A DNA stretch of 64,000 nucleotides from Ga0074139 sp964515195 (GTDB taxonomy: Bacteria; Bdellovibrionota; Bdellovibrionia; Bdellovibrionales; Bdellovibrionaceae). The stretch spans positions 9,526 to 73,525 of the forward strand of contig CAZETK010000007.1 in assembly GCA_964515195.1 (NCBI GenBank). The letters are read 5' to 3'. Shown piece after piece: positions 17,495 to 26,978 of this stretch. The position numbers were made by a program, and so were the translations under genes. Numbering within the stretch: the stretch's first letter is position 1; every line of letters begins with the position of its first letter. Under the pieces are notes generated by a model that saw nothing but the letters and a program-made list of their open reading frames with translations, had not been told where the DNA came from and ran no database searches.

Positions 17495-17535
17495 GAAAAA
17501 AGAATAAGTTCGGCCATAGACAAATGTTATGGCCG
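17495..17535 (-). terminator. Rho-independent terminator of the act operon
   Basis: On the minus strand an eight-base-pair perfect stem (CGGCCATA and TATGGCCG, 17511-17535, nine-base loop) lies 15 bases after the actF stop and is followed by AACTTATTCTTTTTTC, a T-rich tract. It separates the respiratory operon from thrS. Confidence 0.8.
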
Positions 17536-17549
17536 TGAAGTGGTCTACT

Positions 17550-18755
17550 TTAGTATGTCACATGGTGCTGGATGGCCTCATGGAGACGAGGATCCTTAAC
17601 GGGCACCACACTGAACTTTTGAAAAAATTGAGATAATCCCAAAAGGAAGAGTCCCGCAAAGCCAGCAAAAGTTCCTAGCTCCATAAACCCGAACGTCAAA
17701 TGTCCATGAAAGTAGTTAGGATAAACCATCCAGTAGATATCCACGTATTGCATAATCAAAATAAGAACAGAAACTGCAATGACATGATTTTCATTTCGTT
17801 TCAGGCCTCGAGGTAAGAGGGCCACAAATGGAACAATAAAACGGAAGATAATGAGAGCCACAGAAATCGCCATCCACCCACTGTTTTGTGAGCGCATTAA
17901 ATAGTACTCAGTTTCTTCCGGGATATTGGCGTACCAAATCAACATGTATTGAGAAAAGGCAATGTAGGCCCAGAACACTGTAAAGCCCTTCATATACTTA
18001 ACAACGTCATGCTGATGCTCGACTGTCACGTAACCTTTAACAAAACCAGACCGTCTCATGTAGATGATGATCAAGACCAGGGCGGCCATGGTCGCCTGGA
18101 ACAAACCTGAAAATGTATAAACGCCAAAAATGGTGGAGTACCAAGTCGGCAACAGGCTCATTAACAAGTCCATGCTAAACAAAGTAAAAGAGATGGCAAA
18201 AAAGAGTATGAAAGCAATGGATAAGCCGACATTACGGTGTGTGAAAGACTCATCTCCTGATGAATCTTGCTTAATTGAGTTGCCCACCATAAACCATTTG
18301 AAGGCGAACCATCCACCGCAGAAAACAAGAAGGCGGACAACAAAAAAGCCCACATTCAAATAGCCTGTCTTCGCTGCTACTACAGAGTTTTCAGCGACAG
18401 TTTCAGGATTAGCCCAAGGGAAAAGATACTTCATCCCAAAAAGCATCAATAAGCCACCCAATAAAATAAAGGGTATAAAAGAAGACATGGCTTCAGAGTA
18501 CCTTCGGATACTGGTCGACCAACCTGCAGCTGCAACGTTATTGATAGCCGCCCAAAAAAGGCCACCTAAACCCAAACAGGCAAAAAAGAAGAAGGCTGTT
18601 AAATACGCAGGCCAAAGTCTTTCGGGATCGCGAATAAAACCAATAATGAAGGTAATAAGTCCAATTCCCATAAGAGTCCAAATCGCCGTTTTGATGCTGG
18701 AACTAGCGACGAATTTTTCAACTTTAAGTTCGGTTGGATGATGAGTATTTGCCAT
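17550..18755 (-). CDS. actF: Alternative complex III subunit ActF (quinol:cytochrome c oxidoreductase membrane subunit)
   Basis: 401 residues with about ten membrane segments. N-terminal region has IKTAIWTLMGIGLITFIIGF and WPAYLTAFFFFACLGLGGLFWAAI, characteristic of ActF, a NrfD-like quinol-interacting subunit. Later segments include SLLPTWYSTIFGVYTFSGLFQATMA and IAFSQYMLIWYANIPEE. It is a membrane part of ACIII, which oxidises quinol and passes electrons to cytochrome c or directly to an oxidase. It is the last gene of actABCDEF, 12 bases after actE, and is followed by a terminator. Confidence 0.92.
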   Translation of the reverse strand: MANTHHPTELKVEKFVASSSIKTAIWTLMGIGLITFIIGFIRDPERLWPAYLTAFFFFACLGLGGLFWAAINNVAAAGWSTSIRRYSEAMSSFIPFILLGGLLMLFGMKYLFPWANPETVAENSVVAAKTGYLNVGFFVVRLLVFCGGWFAFKWFMVGNSIKQDSSGDESFTHRNVGLSIAFILFFAISFTLFSMDLLMSLLPTWYSTIFGVYTFSGLFQATMAALVLIIIYMRRSGFVKGYVTVEHQHDVVKYMKGFTVFWAYIAFSQYMLIWYANIPEETEYYLMRSQNSGWMAISVALIIFRFIVPFVALLPRGLKRNENHVIAVSVLILIMQYVDIYWMVYPNYFHGHLTFGFMELGTFAGFAGLFLLGLSQFFQKFSVVPVKDPRLHEAIQHHVTY

Positions 18756-18767
18756 ACTGATTTAACC

Positions 18768-19313
18768 CTATTTCTTTGCTTCTTTTTGTAAGTGACGAAT
18801 ATAGTTCACGACTTGCCAACGAAACTCTTCCGGGATGTGGGAGGCATATGGTCCCATTACCCCCTGCCCCACCGTAATCACGTGGTAGACGTTCCCGTCA
18901 GTCCAGGAAAGGATTTTCTCAGATAATAATGTCGGAGGCTTTAAAGGCATGAATTCTGATATTGAAAGTTGGGCTCCGCCCTCACCGCGGTAACCATGGC
19001 ACACGGCACACTGGGTGTCATAGTATTTCTGCCCGACGGCTAATACCTCTTCTGTCATCTGCCCAGCGATTGGGTTTCGATTTGCGATAGCGCCTTCGAT
19101 ATCCGTAGCATAGGGATAAGGCTTAAAACCACGTGGCACGGTGTTTTCAGGCGGAAGCCGCATACCAGAATTGTTCGGTGAAGCAGCGTCAAACTCCTGG
19201 GCCTTCACCGCAGGGGATTCCATCATATCTTGAATCAACTCCACGTTGGGAATTGATTTATCCAAGTTACATGCCGCTAAAAAGGGTAAAGTTAAAGCAA
19301 TCCAAATTTTCAT
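18768..19313 (-). CDS. actE: Alternative complex III subunit ActE, monohaem cytochrome c lipoprotein
   Basis: 181 residues from ATG 19313 (GGAG seven bases upstream). The signal MKIWIALTLPFLAACNL ends in a lipobox (LAAC), so it should be lipid-anchored. One haem site, CAVCHGYRGEGG, with VGQKYYDTQ before it and QGVMGPYASHIPEEF (axial Met candidate) after it. Within ACIII, ActE is a monohaem cytochrome that helps electrons reach the final acceptor. It sits one base after actD. A longer frame upstream lies inside actD and is not used. Confidence 0.92.
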   Translation of the reverse strand: MKIWIALTLPFLAACNLDKSIPNVELIQDMMESPAVKAQEFDAASPNNSGMRLPPENTVPRGFKPYPYATDIEGAIANRNPIAGQMTEEVLAVGQKYYDTQCAVCHGYRGEGGAQLSISEFMPLKPPTLLSEKILSWTDGNVYHVITVGQGVMGPYASHIPEEFRWQVVNYIRHLQKEAKK

Positions 19314-19314
19314 T

Positions 19315-19842
19315 TTAATACTCCGCCACCTTCTTTGTTTCAACGGCTCCCAACTCTTGAAAAAGCTGCGCAAGTTTGGCCTCATCGTAACCGGTGTCGT
19401 TCTGGGGCACGAAAATAGCGAATTTATGGGAACTGAGATCCGGATCAATCACGGGAGGATCAATCTGAGGCATATTACAATAATAGAAAAGGGCCCCCAC
19501 TGAAAGAAGGGCGGCAAACAACACCGTCAACTCGAAGATAACTGGAATAAAAGCTGGCAAGCTGAATAAAGGTTTACCCCCGATATTAAGAGGCCAATTC
19601 ACTGCAGATGTCCACCAAGTGAACCAAAGGCCAAAAAGAAGCCCAAAGGTTCCAGCTGCAAAAGTGACATAAGGAATAGGAGATCGTTTGATACCGCAAG
19701 CCTCTTCCATTCCATGGATGGGATAAGGAGAAATCGCATCAAACTTTGTAAAGCCCAAAGAGTTCATTCGGCGGGCTGCTTCGACCACCTTATGCTCATC
19801 AGTCCAAATTCCGGCAAAGCCGCCTAATCTTTTGCGTGCCAT
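19315..19842 (-). CDS. actD: Alternative complex III subunit ActD
   Basis: 175 residues; DUF3341-type membrane protein with an N-terminal cytoplasmic part (ARRMNSLGFTKFDAISPYPIHGMEEA, hallmark of ActD) followed by two membrane helices (PYVTFAAGTFGLLFGLWFTWW and FELTVLFAALLSVGALFYY). It carries no cofactor motif. The start codon shares one base with the actC stop (TAATG-type junction). It is a structural subunit of ACIII. Confidence 0.92.
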   Translation of the reverse strand: MARKRLGGFAGIWTDEHKVVEAARRMNSLGFTKFDAISPYPIHGMEEACGIKRSPIPYVTFAAGTFGLLFGLWFTWWTSAVNWPLNIGGKPLFSLPAFIPVIFELTVLFAALLSVGALFYYCNMPQIDPPVIDPDLSSHKFAIFVPQNDTGYDEAKLAQLFQELGAVETKKVAEY

Positions 19843-21218
19843 TAGTGACTCCCTCCTGTTGACCCAGCTGTGTGCGTGTCACGACCCACCGGAAGCACAG
19901 GTTTTATTTCCGCAATCGAAATAGCTGGGAATATACGTAAGTAGAGCAAGAACAGAGTTAAGAACATGCCGAAACTTCCGAATAAAACCGCTCCATCGTA
20001 AAAAGACCAAGCATATTGGCCCCACACGGCGGGAAGGAAATCCCGGTGAAGTGAAGTCGTTACGATAACGTATCGCTCGAACCACATACCGATATTCACG
20101 AAAATGGATACAATGAACATAAGCGGTAAACTTCTTCGGACCGCCTTAAACCAGAACACCTGAGGGATCAGCACGTTACAGGAAACCATGATCCAATACG
20201 CCCAACCATAAGGACCGAAGGCTCTATTGATAAAGACAAACCTTTCATATTGGTTGCCAGAGTACCAAGCGACGAAAAATTCAGAGGCGTAAGCATACCC
20301 CACCATCAAACCAGTGGCCATAATGATTTTGTTCATCACCTCCAAGTGATCAATGGTGATATAATTTTTAAATTGAGGAATCCCGATCCGTACGAGAGTC
20401 ATCAATGTAACCACCATCGCAAATCCCGAGAAAATCGCACCCGCAACGAAATAGGGAGGAAAAATCGTCGTATGCCATCCAGGCAGCGTAGCTACGGCGA
20501 AGTCAAAGGATACAATCGTGTGAACTGATAGAACTAATGGTGTCGAAAGACCCGCCAGAATCAAATAAAGCATTTCATAGTGGCTCCAGTTACGAGCCGT
20601 GCCCCGCCAACCTAAAGACAAGCCCCCGTAAATCAAACGACGGAATTTGTTTTTAGCGCGATCCTTAATAGTCGCAAAATCTGGCACTAAACCGATGTAC
20701 CAGAAGACAATGGACACTGTTGCGTAAGTGGAAACTGCGAAAACGTCCCATAAAAGCGGCGAACGGAAGTTCACCCACAATGGACCCCGCTGATTCGGAT
20801 ATGGAAACAACCAGTAGTCTAACCAAGGGCGACCTGTGTGAAGAAGGGGGAATAATCCCGCTGTCATCACCGCAAACACCGTCATGGCCTCAGCGGTTCT
20901 GGCCACTGACGTTCTCCATTTTTGTCTGAACAAAAATAAAATCGCGGAAATCAATGTTCCCGCGTGACCGATACCGATCCAAAAAACGAAGGTGACGATC
21001 ATCGTTCCCCAGTTGTTCGGACTGTTAACGCCCAGAAGACCCATACCCGTGGCAATGATAATCCCCAGGATGATGACGTAAAAAATTAATAAGGTTTTAG
21101 CACTCAAGAATAAAGCGACCCAACCTTTGGATGGGAAAGTTTCCACCGGACGACAAATATCATCCGTTATGTCTTTGAGAGTCTTATCACCTAGAACTAA
21201 AGGTTTGCGATTCATCAT
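19842..21218 (-). CDS. actC: Alternative complex III subunit ActC (NrfD-like membrane subunit)
   Basis: 458 residues, about ten helices, NrfD/PsrC family. Typical stretches are WGTMIVTFVFWIGIGHAGTLISAIL, LHTGRPWLDYWLFPYPNQRG, SVHTIVSFDFAVATLPGWHT and YVIVTTSLHRDFLPAVWGQY. ActC provides the quinol-binding membrane site next to the iron-sulfur subunit ActB. The start overlaps the actB stop as ATGA. Confidence 0.95.
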   Translation of the reverse strand: MMNRKPLVLGDKTLKDITDDICRPVETFPSKGWVALFLSAKTLLIFYVIILGIIIATGMGLLGVNSPNNWGTMIVTFVFWIGIGHAGTLISAILFLFRQKWRTSVARTAEAMTVFAVMTAGLFPLLHTGRPWLDYWLFPYPNQRGPLWVNFRSPLLWDVFAVSTYATVSIVFWYIGLVPDFATIKDRAKNKFRRLIYGGLSLGWRGTARNWSHYEMLYLILAGLSTPLVLSVHTIVSFDFAVATLPGWHTTIFPPYFVAGAIFSGFAMVVTLMTLVRIGIPQFKNYITIDHLEVMNKIIMATGLMVGYAYASEFFVAWYSGNQYERFVFINRAFGPYGWAYWIMVSCNVLIPQVFWFKAVRRSLPLMFIVSIFVNIGMWFERYVIVTTSLHRDFLPAVWGQYAWSFYDGAVLFGSFGMFLTLFLLYLRIFPAISIAEIKPVLPVGRDTHTAGSTGGSH

Positions 21219-24200
21219 ACTCGTCCTCCCTCTTTGGAGGCCTCACTGTTTTTGTTGCTTTCCTTATGAAGATCCTGCCCTTCTTCACTTCTCTTGGAAG
21301 ACTCATGATGAGAGGCAGTTTCTTGATTCACATTGCGAATCTTCGTCATGTAGCGAACGGACGGTTTCGCTCCCCACTCTTCAAGCAAGGAATAACTTCG
21401 CTCTTCCTTGAAGGCCTGAGAAACTCGAGAGTTCGGATCGTTGATGTTTCCGAAAATAATCACATCCGCTGGGCATGCCTCTTGGCATGCTGTTTTGATA
21501 TCACCATCTTTAAGTGGAAGATTCTGGGCTTTGGCGCGCTGACGGCCTTCACGGATACGGTGGATACAGAAAGTACACTTTTCCATCACTCCACGTTCGC
21601 GAACTGTCACATCAGGGTTGTAAGCCAAGTGCATCGGATCCGAAACTTTTTTGGTGTAATTGAACCAGTTGAAACGGCGAACTTTATAAGGACAGTTGTT
21701 AGCGCAATAACGGGTGCCCACGCAACGGTTGTAGGCCATATCGTTGGTTCCCTCATCGCTGTGAGCGGTCGCAATCACCGGGCACACAGTTTCACAAGGA
21801 GCATTGTCACAGTGCTGACATAAAACAGGTTGGAAAACCGTCTCGGCATTGGCGACGTCCCCTTTGTAATAACGGTCGATCCGAAGCCAATGCATCTCAC
21901 GGCCCTCGATGACATATTTTTTGCCGACAGAAGGAATGTTATTTTCTGACTGACATGCGACCACACAGGCCGAACAACCTGTACAAGTGTTCAGGTCAAT
22001 GGCCATACCCCACTTTTCACCATTGTATTGATGACCGCTCCAGATTGACCAGAGGTGATGACGGTGGATATTGGCGCCTTTATTTTTTGCATAATCCTTG
22101 ATCGTAGCTTCCACCACGATTTGCCGACCTTCCATTGAGTGATGGCCCGCTGTTGTGGCCAATTCAATTCGACGACCCAGCTTTTTCAATGTAACTGTCT
22201 GGCCCGAAAAAACAGGATTGGCATTTTCAACCTTTGCAAATTGATAGGCATTCCCACCTACTCCGTTTGCGATGGACCCGGCCATGGTACGACCATACCC
22301 GACAGCTACAGCCACGACTTCGTCATGAAGCCCTGGTTGAATATTCAGGGGCAAAGTCAATTCATGACTGCCCACCACAACTGTGACCATGTCTCCACCC
22401 TTGCATTTCAAAGCTTCGGCTGTTTTCATGGAAACGCTGGCATAGTTGTCCCAAACAATTTTGGTAACAGGATCAGGTAGTTCTTGAAGCCAAGCGATGT
22501 TGCTTTGTGTTCCGTCCCCCAGTTGAACTGTTGGGTAAAGAACCAATTCAAGTCCACCAGCTGTAGCGGTCGGGGCCTGAATCTGACTAACAGCATCTCC
22601 TCGGAAAGTGCGGGCAGAACCTACGCTTGGGGCCGAGCCCACGTATCCCACTTGAAGGAGCTCTTGCCAGAAGGCCTCAAAGTTACGACCACGTCCATGT
22701 TTCGGGAAAATTTCTTCTTTCCAGAAGTTTTTCAGGTAGTCGTAATAAGTTTCATAGTCCAAAAGGCGTTGGGGTCCCCGGTTAGCCAGGTAAGCCCAAG
22801 TCATCAAGCTCACTTGAAAAGAGCGAGTGTCACAAAGAGGACGAAGTGTAGGCTGATGAATCGCAATCAATCCCTTTGTAAACTCCATGTCCCCCCAACT
22901 CTCCATGGGATGGTTGTCTGGAGCAACAAAGTGCGCAAAGCTGGCCGTCTCATCCATGCGATCCGCGGTGCTGACAACGACTTCGACTTTCCGAAGGGCC
23001 TCTTCAAAACCAAATTCCGGGGGAAGCGCGTAAATGGGATTTGTGCGATGGATAATGAGGGTTTTGATCTCCCCAGCCTTCATAGCGTTTAACAAACGGG
23101 TTAACTCTTCCCAAGAGCCTTGGAGTGATGTCCAGTGGTTGGTGGTATCAATGGTGCGTCCATCGTTACCAAGTAGACTGTTCAAGAAGTTCACGGCTAT
23201 TTGCAGGCTCAATTGCTGACCTGTCATGGTCGGAAGACCGCCAGCCACCACAAGGCTCTGCCCGCGGTTATCCCACAGATCTTGAGCCACTTCCGCGAAA
23301 GCTTGCGGATCAATCCCCAGCTCTTGTGGAACGCTGTTGAATTTTTCCAGAAGGCTGCGCGCGGCTGCCCCGCCGGGAACATTCATCTGACCATTTTTGG
23401 ACACGATAGCTTGCGCCAAACCCAATACCAAGCTCACTTGCTGGCTGGGTTTGATTTTGAATCGTCGATCTGCATAAGCGCCAGTCAACGAGTAGTTAGA
23501 CTCAAAAGACACAAGACGGGCCATTCTTTCCAGATCTTTTCGTGCCTTGGTAAACTGTCGCGTGTTAGTCACAGGTGTATGCCAAGCCCCTAAGAAGTCG
23601 GCATCAACAGAGACCACCATACGGGCTTTATCAAAATGATAGTAAGGAACAACCGCTTCGCCGTAAGACAATTTTTGACCTTCTGCCAGGTCAGAGTGAT
23701 TCAAGGGCTCCCAAACGAAATGGCGTCCGCCGAAGGCCTGACCGAATTCACGAATTATAGAACGAGTGGAAGGGCTGGCGACAGAGCCGGTCAAAATCGC
23801 CACTCCGCCCTTCTTTAATTGTTCAGTAATCTGATTATCTAGATCTTCCCATTTTACATAGATAGGGTCTTTGTTAGTTCGCAGTTCATTAAAGATGTTT
23901 TTTCGAGGGCCACGAAGGCGCTCGGGATCGTAAAGACTCATCAACGCTGCTTGAGAACGGGCCGAAGTTCCGCCTTCTGTCAGAGGAAAATCCTTATTGC
24001 CTTCGATCTTAAGTGGACGTCCTTCGCGAGTGCGAACCAACAGGCTCAAAGGTTCGAGGCCGTCATGAAATGCCCCGGTATAGAAGTTAGAAACACCTAA
24101 AGTGATTTCTTCAGGTTGCTTATTGTAAGGTACGATTTTTTGCACAGGACGTCGGATACAGCCGGCAGATGCCATTGCCACTGAGGCTCCCATCAGCTTG

Positions 24201-24442
24201 AGAAACTCACGACGGGCCCAGCCTTCTTCTTTGTCCTCTCGCAATGGAGAGTTCTTAAACTCGGCTTCTGCTTTTTTCCAGAACTCAGGATCGTTGTTGT
24301 AGTGTTCAAGATTCAGCCAATACTCATTTTGCCGCCCTGTCTGAGGACGAGCTTCTTTCTTAGCTTGCAGCTCTGCATCGGAATGTTCGTGATTGTGTTC
24401 GTGTGGAGCTTCTTTCAAGTGATCGTGATTGTGTTGATCCAT
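21215..24442 (-). CDS. actB: Alternative complex III subunit ActB (molybdopterin-like domain fused to iron-sulfur domain, Tat-exported)
   Basis: 1075 residues. A His/Glu-rich N-terminus (HNHDHLKEAPHEHNHEHSD) precedes a WxxLE region and a Tat-type signal ARREFLKLMGASVAMASAGC near residue 85. Then comes a molybdopterin oxidoreductase-like domain that lacks cofactor in this family, and a C-terminal ferredoxin-type domain with clusters of Cys: CTGCSACVVAC, CQHCDNAPCETVC, CVGTRYCANNCPYKVRRF and CTFCIHRI with CQEACP. The family binds three [4Fe-4S] and one [3Fe-4S] cluster and passes electrons from ActC to ActA. It lies 15 bases after actA. Confidence 0.95.
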   Translation of the reverse strand: MDQHNHDHLKEAPHEHNHEHSDAELQAKKEARPQTGRQNEYWLNLEHYNNDPEFWKKAEAEFKNSPLREDKEEGWARREFLKLMGASVAMASAGCIRRPVQKIVPYNKQPEEITLGVSNFYTGAFHDGLEPLSLLVRTREGRPLKIEGNKDFPLTEGGTSARSQAALMSLYDPERLRGPRKNIFNELRTNKDPIYVKWEDLDNQITEQLKKGGVAILTGSVASPSTRSIIREFGQAFGGRHFVWEPLNHSDLAEGQKLSYGEAVVPYYHFDKARMVVSVDADFLGAWHTPVTNTRQFTKARKDLERMARLVSFESNYSLTGAYADRRFKIKPSQQVSLVLGLAQAIVSKNGQMNVPGGAAARSLLEKFNSVPQELGIDPQAFAEVAQDLWDNRGQSLVVAGGLPTMTGQQLSLQIAVNFLNSLLGNDGRTIDTTNHWTSLQGSWEELTRLLNAMKAGEIKTLIIHRTNPIYALPPEFGFEEALRKVEVVVSTADRMDETASFAHFVAPDNHPMESWGDMEFTKGLIAIHQPTLRPLCDTRSFQVSLMTWAYLANRGPQRLLDYETYYDYLKNFWKEEIFPKHGRGRNFEAFWQELLQVGYVGSAPSVGSARTFRGDAVSQIQAPTATAGGLELVLYPTVQLGDGTQSNIAWLQELPDPVTKIVWDNYASVSMKTAEALKCKGGDMVTVVVGSHELTLPLNIQPGLHDEVVAVAVGYGRTMAGSIANGVGGNAYQFAKVENANPVFSGQTVTLKKLGRRIELATTAGHHSMEGRQIVVEATIKDYAKNKGANIHRHHLWSIWSGHQYNGEKWGMAIDLNTCTGCSACVVACQSENNIPSVGKKYVIEGREMHWLRIDRYYKGDVANAETVFQPVLCQHCDNAPCETVCPVIATAHSDEGTNDMAYNRCVGTRYCANNCPYKVRRFNWFNYTKKVSDPMHLAYNPDVTVRERGVMEKCTFCIHRIREGRQRAKAQNLPLKDGDIKTACQEACPADVIIFGNINDPNSRVSQAFKEERSYSLLEEWGAKPSVRYMTKIRNVNQETASHHESSKRSEEGQDLHKESNKNSEASKEGGRV

Positions 24443-24457
24443 TACGTCTTTACCGCC

Positions 24458-24976
24458 TTAAAAGTGACAAGTTGAACAGTTCAAAGGAGCTTTATTGCTT
24501 TGCTCTCGGTGACAGTTTACACACCAGCCCATGGAAAGATCCGAGTTCTGGTAAACGGTTTGCATTTTTTCAACTTCCCCATGACAGGTCTGACAATTCA
24601 CGCCTTTAGAGACGTGAGACATGTGATTGAAGCGCACATGATCGGGCAACATATGCACGCGAACCCATTCGATGGATTGGCCTGCATCAAAAGCCTCTCT
24701 TAGCTTTTGAATGCCAGGGCGGTCTGTCATCACTTGCATATGGCAATTCATACAAGTTTGCAGACTGGGAATGTTAGAGTGCTTCGACCTTTCGACTTGA
24801 TTGTGACAATATTGACATTGAATATTGTGCTTCCCCACGTGAATGGAATGGTCGAAGGGAATGGGTTGTTCCGGCTGATAACCTTTATTATACCCGATTC
24901 CAGGTTGAAACTTACAGCCCATAAGCACAAGCGTGCACGACAGGGCTAATCCCGATAGTCCCAAGAATTTTCGCAT
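24458..24976 (-). CDS. actA: Alternative complex III subunit ActA, pentahaem cytochrome c
   Basis: 172 residues. The signal LGLSGLALSCTLVLMGCKF contains a lipobox-like LMGC. Five CXXCH haem sites are visible: CQYCH, CMNCH, CQTCH, CVNCH and CSTCH (the last two residues from the end). This matches ActA, the periplasmic pentahaem subunit that exits electrons from ACIII. A weak AAGGTG SD precedes the ATG. It is the first gene of the operon, downstream of the cytochrome maturation genes. Confidence 0.94.
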   Translation of the reverse strand: MRKFLGLSGLALSCTLVLMGCKFQPGIGYNKGYQPEQPIPFDHSIHVGKHNIQCQYCHNQVERSKHSNIPSLQTCMNCHMQVMTDRPGIQKLREAFDAGQSIEWVRVHMLPDHVRFNHMSHVSKGVNCQTCHGEVEKMQTVYQNSDLSMGWCVNCHREQSNKAPLNCSTCHF

Positions 24977-25313
24977 AGCTGTTACACCTTATAATTAGAG
25001 TCTAATGCGTTATCTATGTATTGTTTCGACGACATTTAAGAACTTTTCTATGGAACCGGCAAGCCCTTTTTGCAAACGAGATGATAAATTCCAAAAGTTT
25101 AAAAACTCAGTAAAATGCTGCTTTTTGAACACACCCGTTAAGGCCATCCGGCCCGGGCCAAAAATCCGTCTGATCTTTTGGCACCAAAGTGCTGACGCCA
25201 AGCAAAAGTATCGGTATCAGCCAAGAGTAAGTCGCCCTTTCTTTGCCTGAAAAAGGCCCCAACTGTATTAGCAGTGCCCATTTTGAAGGGTCGTGTAGAA
25301 TTAGAAGCGACGC
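24977..25313. other. 337-base gap upstream of actA, with palindrome
   Basis: No convincing gene. On the minus strand this is the leader of the act operon. A 13-base perfect palindrome, ATTAGA-G-TCTAAT, lies at 24994-25006, 18 bases before the actA ATG, and could be an operator or mRNA hairpin. A short minus frame (about 25065-25205 region) and another ending at 25010 have protein-like composition but no SD and no consistent frame. Confidence 0.5.
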
Positions 25314-26978
25314 TTAAGGTTTCTTTTCTCGACGAACCAAAGCCGTGTATGCAATCAAAAGAAAATGGACGATAACAAAGCCGGCCACATATTCAACACC
25401 GCCGGCTCCGAATCCGTATGAGTGAAGACCCGCACCTAAAACGAAATTCACGCCGTACCAGGCCATAATCACCAAAGAGAAAGTTGCCACTCCACTGGCG
25501 ATCATACCAAAATCACGAATGAGTCCGGCCAATCGACCGTGCAAAACGGCTAAATATCCTAGTAAGGCAATCAAAGCCCACGTTTCCTTAGGATCCCAGC
25601 CCCAAAACCGGCCCCATGAGTAGTCGGCCCAAATGCCGCCCAGAATAATTCCAGGTGCAAGAAAGGCCACTCCAATTTGCATCGAGCGATAGATTGACTG
25701 GGCAATTGTTTTAATTTCCGACTGGTATTTCTTTTCACTCCGTAAATAGTAGAAAAGACCAATATCACCCAGGGCTAAAGCCAAAAAGAATGCGGCATAG
25801 CTGATTGTGATAGTTAACACATGGATCGTAAGCCAATAGTTACTTCGCAAAACCGCCTCAAGTGGCTGAATCGAGGCATTTAAAATAACGGGCGCAGTAT
25901 CAGCAATGATCATGCAGAGTGTGGCTACCATGGCGCCACCCAGAAGCAAGAATCGGTTTTTCATAAAATATGTCAGAATAATCGAAAATATCACCGCTCC
26001 GAAGGCCACCCAAACGACGGTTTCATACATATTGGTCACAGGAGGATGCCCAGTTAGGTAGACCCGCAAACTGAATCCGTAAATATGCAAGAGCAGACCC
26101 ACGCTTAAAGCTCCCAAGCCAATCGTGTGCAACCAATTTCGGCCCACTATCCAAGCCAAGATGAAAAGGACCAATGAAAGCCCATAGGCGACAGCGGACC
26201 ACAGAAATGGGTGAAACTCGTTAAAATGGACTTCCACTTTCATATGGGTTGGATTGGCATAGGCATTTGGAAATTCGTTTTGCGCTTCATTTTGAAACTG
26301 AAGAACAGCCTCATCCAACTGTTTTCGCAGGGCTTCGAGTTCTGATTTGGGCTTTCCTTGAACTTCTGCCCCTAATATCCCGACAAAGGCTTTTGTGATT
26401 CCGACAAAAAGATTTTGATATTTTTCCGGCAACTCGGCGACAGAGACCCACAGATCCGAACGGGGGGCTTCACCCTCTTGCGTCGATGCTGGCGGCAAAA
26501 CCCTCAGCATTCGCGCCGATGCGATTTCAGTAAAAATCACGTACTGATTTTCGAGTCTTTGAAGGGCTTGATAGTAGGGAGTGAGTTTTTCCTGTGTCTC
26601 TCGCTTGTCTCGAAGCTCGGCCATCAGATCCATGAAAACCGGATTGTTAAAAATCTGCTCTCCTGTGTAGCGTTTTTTATTCGGATCAAGGCCTAAACGC
26701 CCGCGGACTTCCAGGTTTTGCACTTCAAATATTTCTTTGTCACCCCAGGCTTCGGGCGTCAGCACCCAGGTGAGTATCACTTCGTAGGCTGGACGCCCTT
26801 CAAATTTGGTCTTTCCATAAACAAGCTCTAAATACTCACGAGAAAAAGAATCAAAGGGCTTGATCCGCCCTCCATCCTGGATCGGCAGCAGTTGGATCTG
26901 GCTATAGGCCGATGCATTGAACGTAAAGCCCAAAAGTAAGATGAACAGACTGGCTAGGATTGTTTTCAAATTGTCCAT
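25314..26978 (-). CDS. ccsA: Cytochrome c maturation protein CcsA/ResC (System II)
   Basis: 554 residues from ATG 26978 (GTG two codons earlier is possible). A signal-like N-terminus and a ~250-residue periplasmic region precede about eight membrane helices. The haem-handling WWD motif is present as SWGRFWGWDPKETWALIALL, with conserved His in LTIHVLTITISYAAF and GAGLHSYGFG. CcsA, with CcsB/ResB, exports haem and joins it to apocytochromes c. It overlaps resB by 13 bases. Its likely clients here are ActA (five haems), ActE and the nos cytochrome. The large N-terminal soluble domain resembles CcsA-type fusions in Bacteroidetes and deltaproteobacteria. Confidence 0.92.
   Translation of the reverse strand: MDNLKTILASLFILLLGFTFNASAYSQIQLLPIQDGGRIKPFDSFSREYLELVYGKTKFEGRPAYEVILTWVLTPEAWGDKEIFEVQNLEVRGRLGLDPNKKRYTGEQIFNNPVFMDLMAELRDKRETQEKLTPYYQALQRLENQYVIFTEIASARMLRVLPPASTQEGEAPRSDLWVSVAELPEKYQNLFVGITKAFVGILGAEVQGKPKSELEALRKQLDEAVLQFQNEAQNEFPNAYANPTHMKVEVHFNEFHPFLWSAVAYGLSLVLFILAWIVGRNWLHTIGLGALSVGLLLHIYGFSLRVYLTGHPPVTNMYETVVWVAFGAVIFSIILTYFMKNRFLLLGGAMVATLCMIIADTAPVILNASIQPLEAVLRSNYWLTIHVLTITISYAAFFLALALGDIGLFYYLRSEKKYQSEIKTIAQSIYRSMQIGVAFLAPGIILGGIWADYSWGRFWGWDPKETWALIALLGYLAVLHGRLAGLIRDFGMIASGVATFSLVIMAWYGVNFVLGAGLHSYGFGAGGVEYVAGFVIVHFLLIAYTALVRREKKP

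Noticed and set aside
22139..23092. Long plus-strand frames antisense to actB
   Set aside because: They are mirror frames of a strongly supported gene, with no SD or protein-like motif.
25010..25201. 63-codon minus frame upstream of actA as a gene
   Set aside because: TTG start without SD and no recognisable motif; kept only as a low-interest possible remnant.
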